Source: Candidatus Eisenbacteria bacterium | Lineage (GTDB): Bacteria > Eisenbacteria > RBG-16-71-46 | Assembly: GCA_013140805.1 (NCBI GenBank) | Contig: JABFRW010000013.1 | Location: forward strand, 1-33,153 | DNA length: 33,153 bases | Direction: 5' to 3' | The notes under the pieces: model-generated | Database searches by the model: none | What the model saw: the letters and a program-made list of their open reading frames with translations, nothing else | What the model was told of the DNA's origin: nothing | Shown: positions 31,388 through 33,153 of the stretch, piece by piece | How the letters are laid out: the number at the start of each line of letters is the position of its first letter | How positions within the stretch are numbered: the first letter of the stretch is position 1 | Made by a program: the position numbers and the translations under genes

Positions 31388-33153
31388 ATGAGCACGGTCG
31401 ACTGGGTGGTGCTGTTCGGTACGCTCGCGTTCTTCGTCGGCTACGGCGTGTGGCGCGGTCGCGGCGAGCGAAATCTCTCCGACTTCCTGCTCGCGGGTCG
31501 TTCGATGCCGTGGGGCATGGTCGCGCTCTCGGTGATGGCGACCCAGGCGAGTGCGGTGACGTTTCTCGCCACGCCGGGTCAGGGGTTCACGGACGGTCTG
31601 CGCTTCGTGCAGTTCTACTTCGGACTGCCGCTCGCCATGATCGTGATCTGCGTGCTGGCGATCCCGATCTACCACCGGCTCAAAGTGTTCACCGCGTACG
31701 AGTACCTGGAGCAGCGCTTCGACGGCAAGACGCGCTCGCTCGCCGCGGCGCTGTTTCTGATCCAGCGCGGGCTCGCCGCGGGCATCACGATCTACGCCCC
31801 GTCACTGGTGCTGTCAGTGGTACTGGGTTGGGAGCTGCGCACCACCTGCGCTCTGATCGGCGGACTGGTGGTGATCTACACCGTGACGGGCGGCAGCAAA
31901 GCCGTGAGCCATACGCAGGCGCTGCAGTTCTCGATCATCCTCGGAACCATGACGGTGGCGTTCGTCCTGATCGCGCGCGCGCTGCCGAGCGGCGTCTCGC
32001 TCGGCGACGCCGCCTCGCTGGCCGGGGTGCTGGGCCGACTGAACGCGCTCGAAACGCGCTTCGATCCGAACGACCGCTACAACCTGTGGTCCGGACTGCT
32101 GGGCGGATTCTTCCTGCAGCTTTCGTACTTCGGAACCGATCAGTCGCAGGTCGGCCGCTATCTGACCGGCGCTTCGGTGACTCAGAGTCGGCTCGGGCTG
32201 CTGTTCAACGGACTCATGAAGATCCCGATGCAGTTCGCGATCCTGTCGCTCGGGGTACTCATCTTCGCTTTCTACCTGTTCGCTCCGCCGCCGCTGCACT
32301 TCGATCCGGTCGGGCGTGCGCGCATCGCGAACGGGCCCACCGCACCCGCCTACGAAGCGCTCGAGGTACGGCACCGCGAGTCGTGGCAGGCGCGCCGCGC
32401 GAGCGCGGAGGCGGTGCTCGCGGCGCGACACGCCGGTGACGCGAGCGCGGTGGCGCGCTCGCAGGTGGAGCTGCGCGATCGTCAGGCTGCGTTGACCGAA
32501 GTTCAGAAGGACAAGGTGGCGTTGATCAAGTCGCATGATCCGCGCGCGGCCACCAGCGACACCAACTACGTGTTCCTCACCTTCGTCCTCGCGAATCTCC
32601 CGGTCGGGTTGATCGGGCTGGTGTTCGCCGCGGTGTTCGCAGCATCGATGAACTCGACCGCCGCCGAGCTCAGCGCACTCACCTCGACCACGGTGGTCGA
32701 TGTCCTGAAGCGCATCACGGGGCGCGCGCGTCGCACCGGCGCCGCCGTCGTGGAGGGCATCACGTCGTCAGGCTCCGCGGCCACGGGTGCGCTCGAGGCT
32801 GGTCGTCGAGATGTCTGGACCGCGCGCGCGGTCACGGTCGGCTGGGCGCTGTTCGCGGTCGGATTCGCGGATGCGGCGAGCCGGCTCGGTTCGCTGATCG
32901 AGGCGGTGAACATCCTGGGCTCGCTGTTCTACGGAACCATCCTGGGAATCTTCATGACCGCGTTCCTGCTGCGCTCGGTGCGAGGGACCGCGGTGTTCGT
33001 CGCAGCGCTGATCGCCGAGGCGATGATCCTGGCGTGCTTCCGATTCACCGCGATCTCGTTCCTCTGGTACAACCTGATCGGCTGCGTGGCGGTGATGATC
33101 GTGGCGTGGTTGATCCAGCGGCTGCTCGACGCGCGAGCGCCTCGCGCCACTGC
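31388..33153 (+). CDS. Sodium:solute symporter (SSS family), partial, runs off the right edge
   Basis: ATG 31388 opens a frame that stays open to the window edge (588 codons visible). The first helices (STVDWVVLFGTLAFFVGYGVW), NLSDFLLAGRSMPWGMVALSVMATQASAVTFLATPGQ and the YTVTGGSKAVSHTQALQF segment are typical SSS features. GTDQSQVGRYLTG and FAASMNSTAAELSALTSTTVVDV match the core and the sodium-site region of helix 8. An insert of about 90 charged residues (about 301-392) separates two membrane helices; it includes a coiled-coil-like stretch rich in Ala, Arg and Glu. The substrate could be a sugar, amino acid or organic acid. It is the last visible member of the GGT-PIG-L-small peptide cluster, which suggests uptake of a product of those exported enzymes. 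Confidence 0.93.
   Translation, partial: MSTVDWVVLFGTLAFFVGYGVWRGRGERNLSDFLLAGRSMPWGMVALSVMATQASAVTFLATPGQGFTDGLRFVQFYFGLPLAMIVICVLAIPIYHRLKVFTAYEYLEQRFDGKTRSLAAALFLIQRGLAAGITIYAPSLVLSVVLGWELRTTCALIGGLVVIYTVTGGSKAVSHTQALQFSIILGTMTVAFVLIARALPSGVSLGDAASLAGVLGRLNALETRFDPNDRYNLWSGLLGGFFLQLSYFGTDQSQVGRYLTGASVTQSRLGLLFNGLMKIPMQFAILSLGVLIFAFYLFAPPPLHFDPVGRARIANGPTAPAYEALEVRHRESWQARRASAEAVLAARHAGDASAVARSQVELRDRQAALTEVQKDKVALIKSHDPRAATSDTNYVFLTFVLANLPVGLIGLVFAAVFAASMNSTAAELSALTSTTVVDVLKRITGRARRTGAAVVEGITSSGSAATGALEAGRRDVWTARAVTVGWALFAVGFADAASRLGSLIEAVNILGSLFYGTILGIFMTAFLLRSVRGTAVFVAALIAEAMILACFRFTAISFLWYNLIGCVAVMIVAWLIQRLLDARAPRAT

Noticed and set aside
31450-32439. Plus-strand open frame of 329 codons inside the symporter
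   Set aside because: It is an Arg-rich frame-shifted shadow; the SSS protein in the neighbouring frame from 31388 has clear membrane helices and family motifs.
1-33153. CRISPR, tRNA, rRNA, insertion sequence or phage genes
   Set aside because: I read both strands for repeat-spacer patterns, cloverleaf arms and transposase or integrase motifs and found none that hold up.

Overview
This is a GC-rich, densely coded bacterial window. The codon use (strong G/C in third positions), the many GTG starts, the 4-base start/stop overlaps and the outer-membrane proteins point to a Gram-negative organism. The FlgD-like C-terminal tail on the large secreted protein, the TPR-CHAT protein and the PIG-L/solute-symporter cluster fit uncultured FCB-type lineages such as Candidatus Eisenbacteria or a relative. 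That placement is inference; no rRNA is present. I see no tRNA, rRNA, CRISPR array, transposase or phage gene.

Layout, left to right. 1-2127 (minus, runs off the left edge): one continuous frame joining a Rieske [2Fe-2S] domain, a signal-like hydrophobic segment, TPR repeats and the start of a CHAT domain. 2182-2730 (plus): LOG/SLOG-family protein. 2773-3949: decayed PAS histidine kinase-receiver gene with several frameshifts and deletions. 3985-5160: kynureninase-like PLP enzyme, followed by a long foldback. 5448-5672: 74-residue orphan. 5921-10357 (plus, tightly packed): thyX, fdhD, GAF histidine kinase, receiver-SpoIIE phosphatase. 10510-13125: secreted beta-propeller-like protein with a sorting-type tail.

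13159-26625 is almost entirely minus strand. It begins (in transcription order) with a glutaryl-CoA dehydrogenase, then a cupredoxin-sensor kinase-porin cluster, pdxH, a membrane-anchored SpoIIE phosphatase, and a four-gene run of LytS-type kinase, TPR protein, TonB-dependent receptor and LytTR regulator. An OPA-type MFS transporter lies at the left end. 26860-33153 (plus): gamma-glutamyltransferase, PIG-L deacetylase fused to a glutamine-amidotransferase-like domain, a 42-residue membrane peptide with a TTG start, and a sodium:solute symporter cut by the right edge.

The main theme is signal transduction wired to the cell envelope. There are three intact kinases, two regulators and two SpoIIE phosphatases, but no anti-sigma factor or STAS partner in the window. 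The most striking points are: the same membrane module fused to both a LytS kinase and a SpoIIE phosphatase in adjacent genes; a TonB receptor and TPR protein bracketed by their own kinase and regulator; a copper-protein/kinase/porin cluster without a response regulator; and the Rieske-TPR-CHAT frame.
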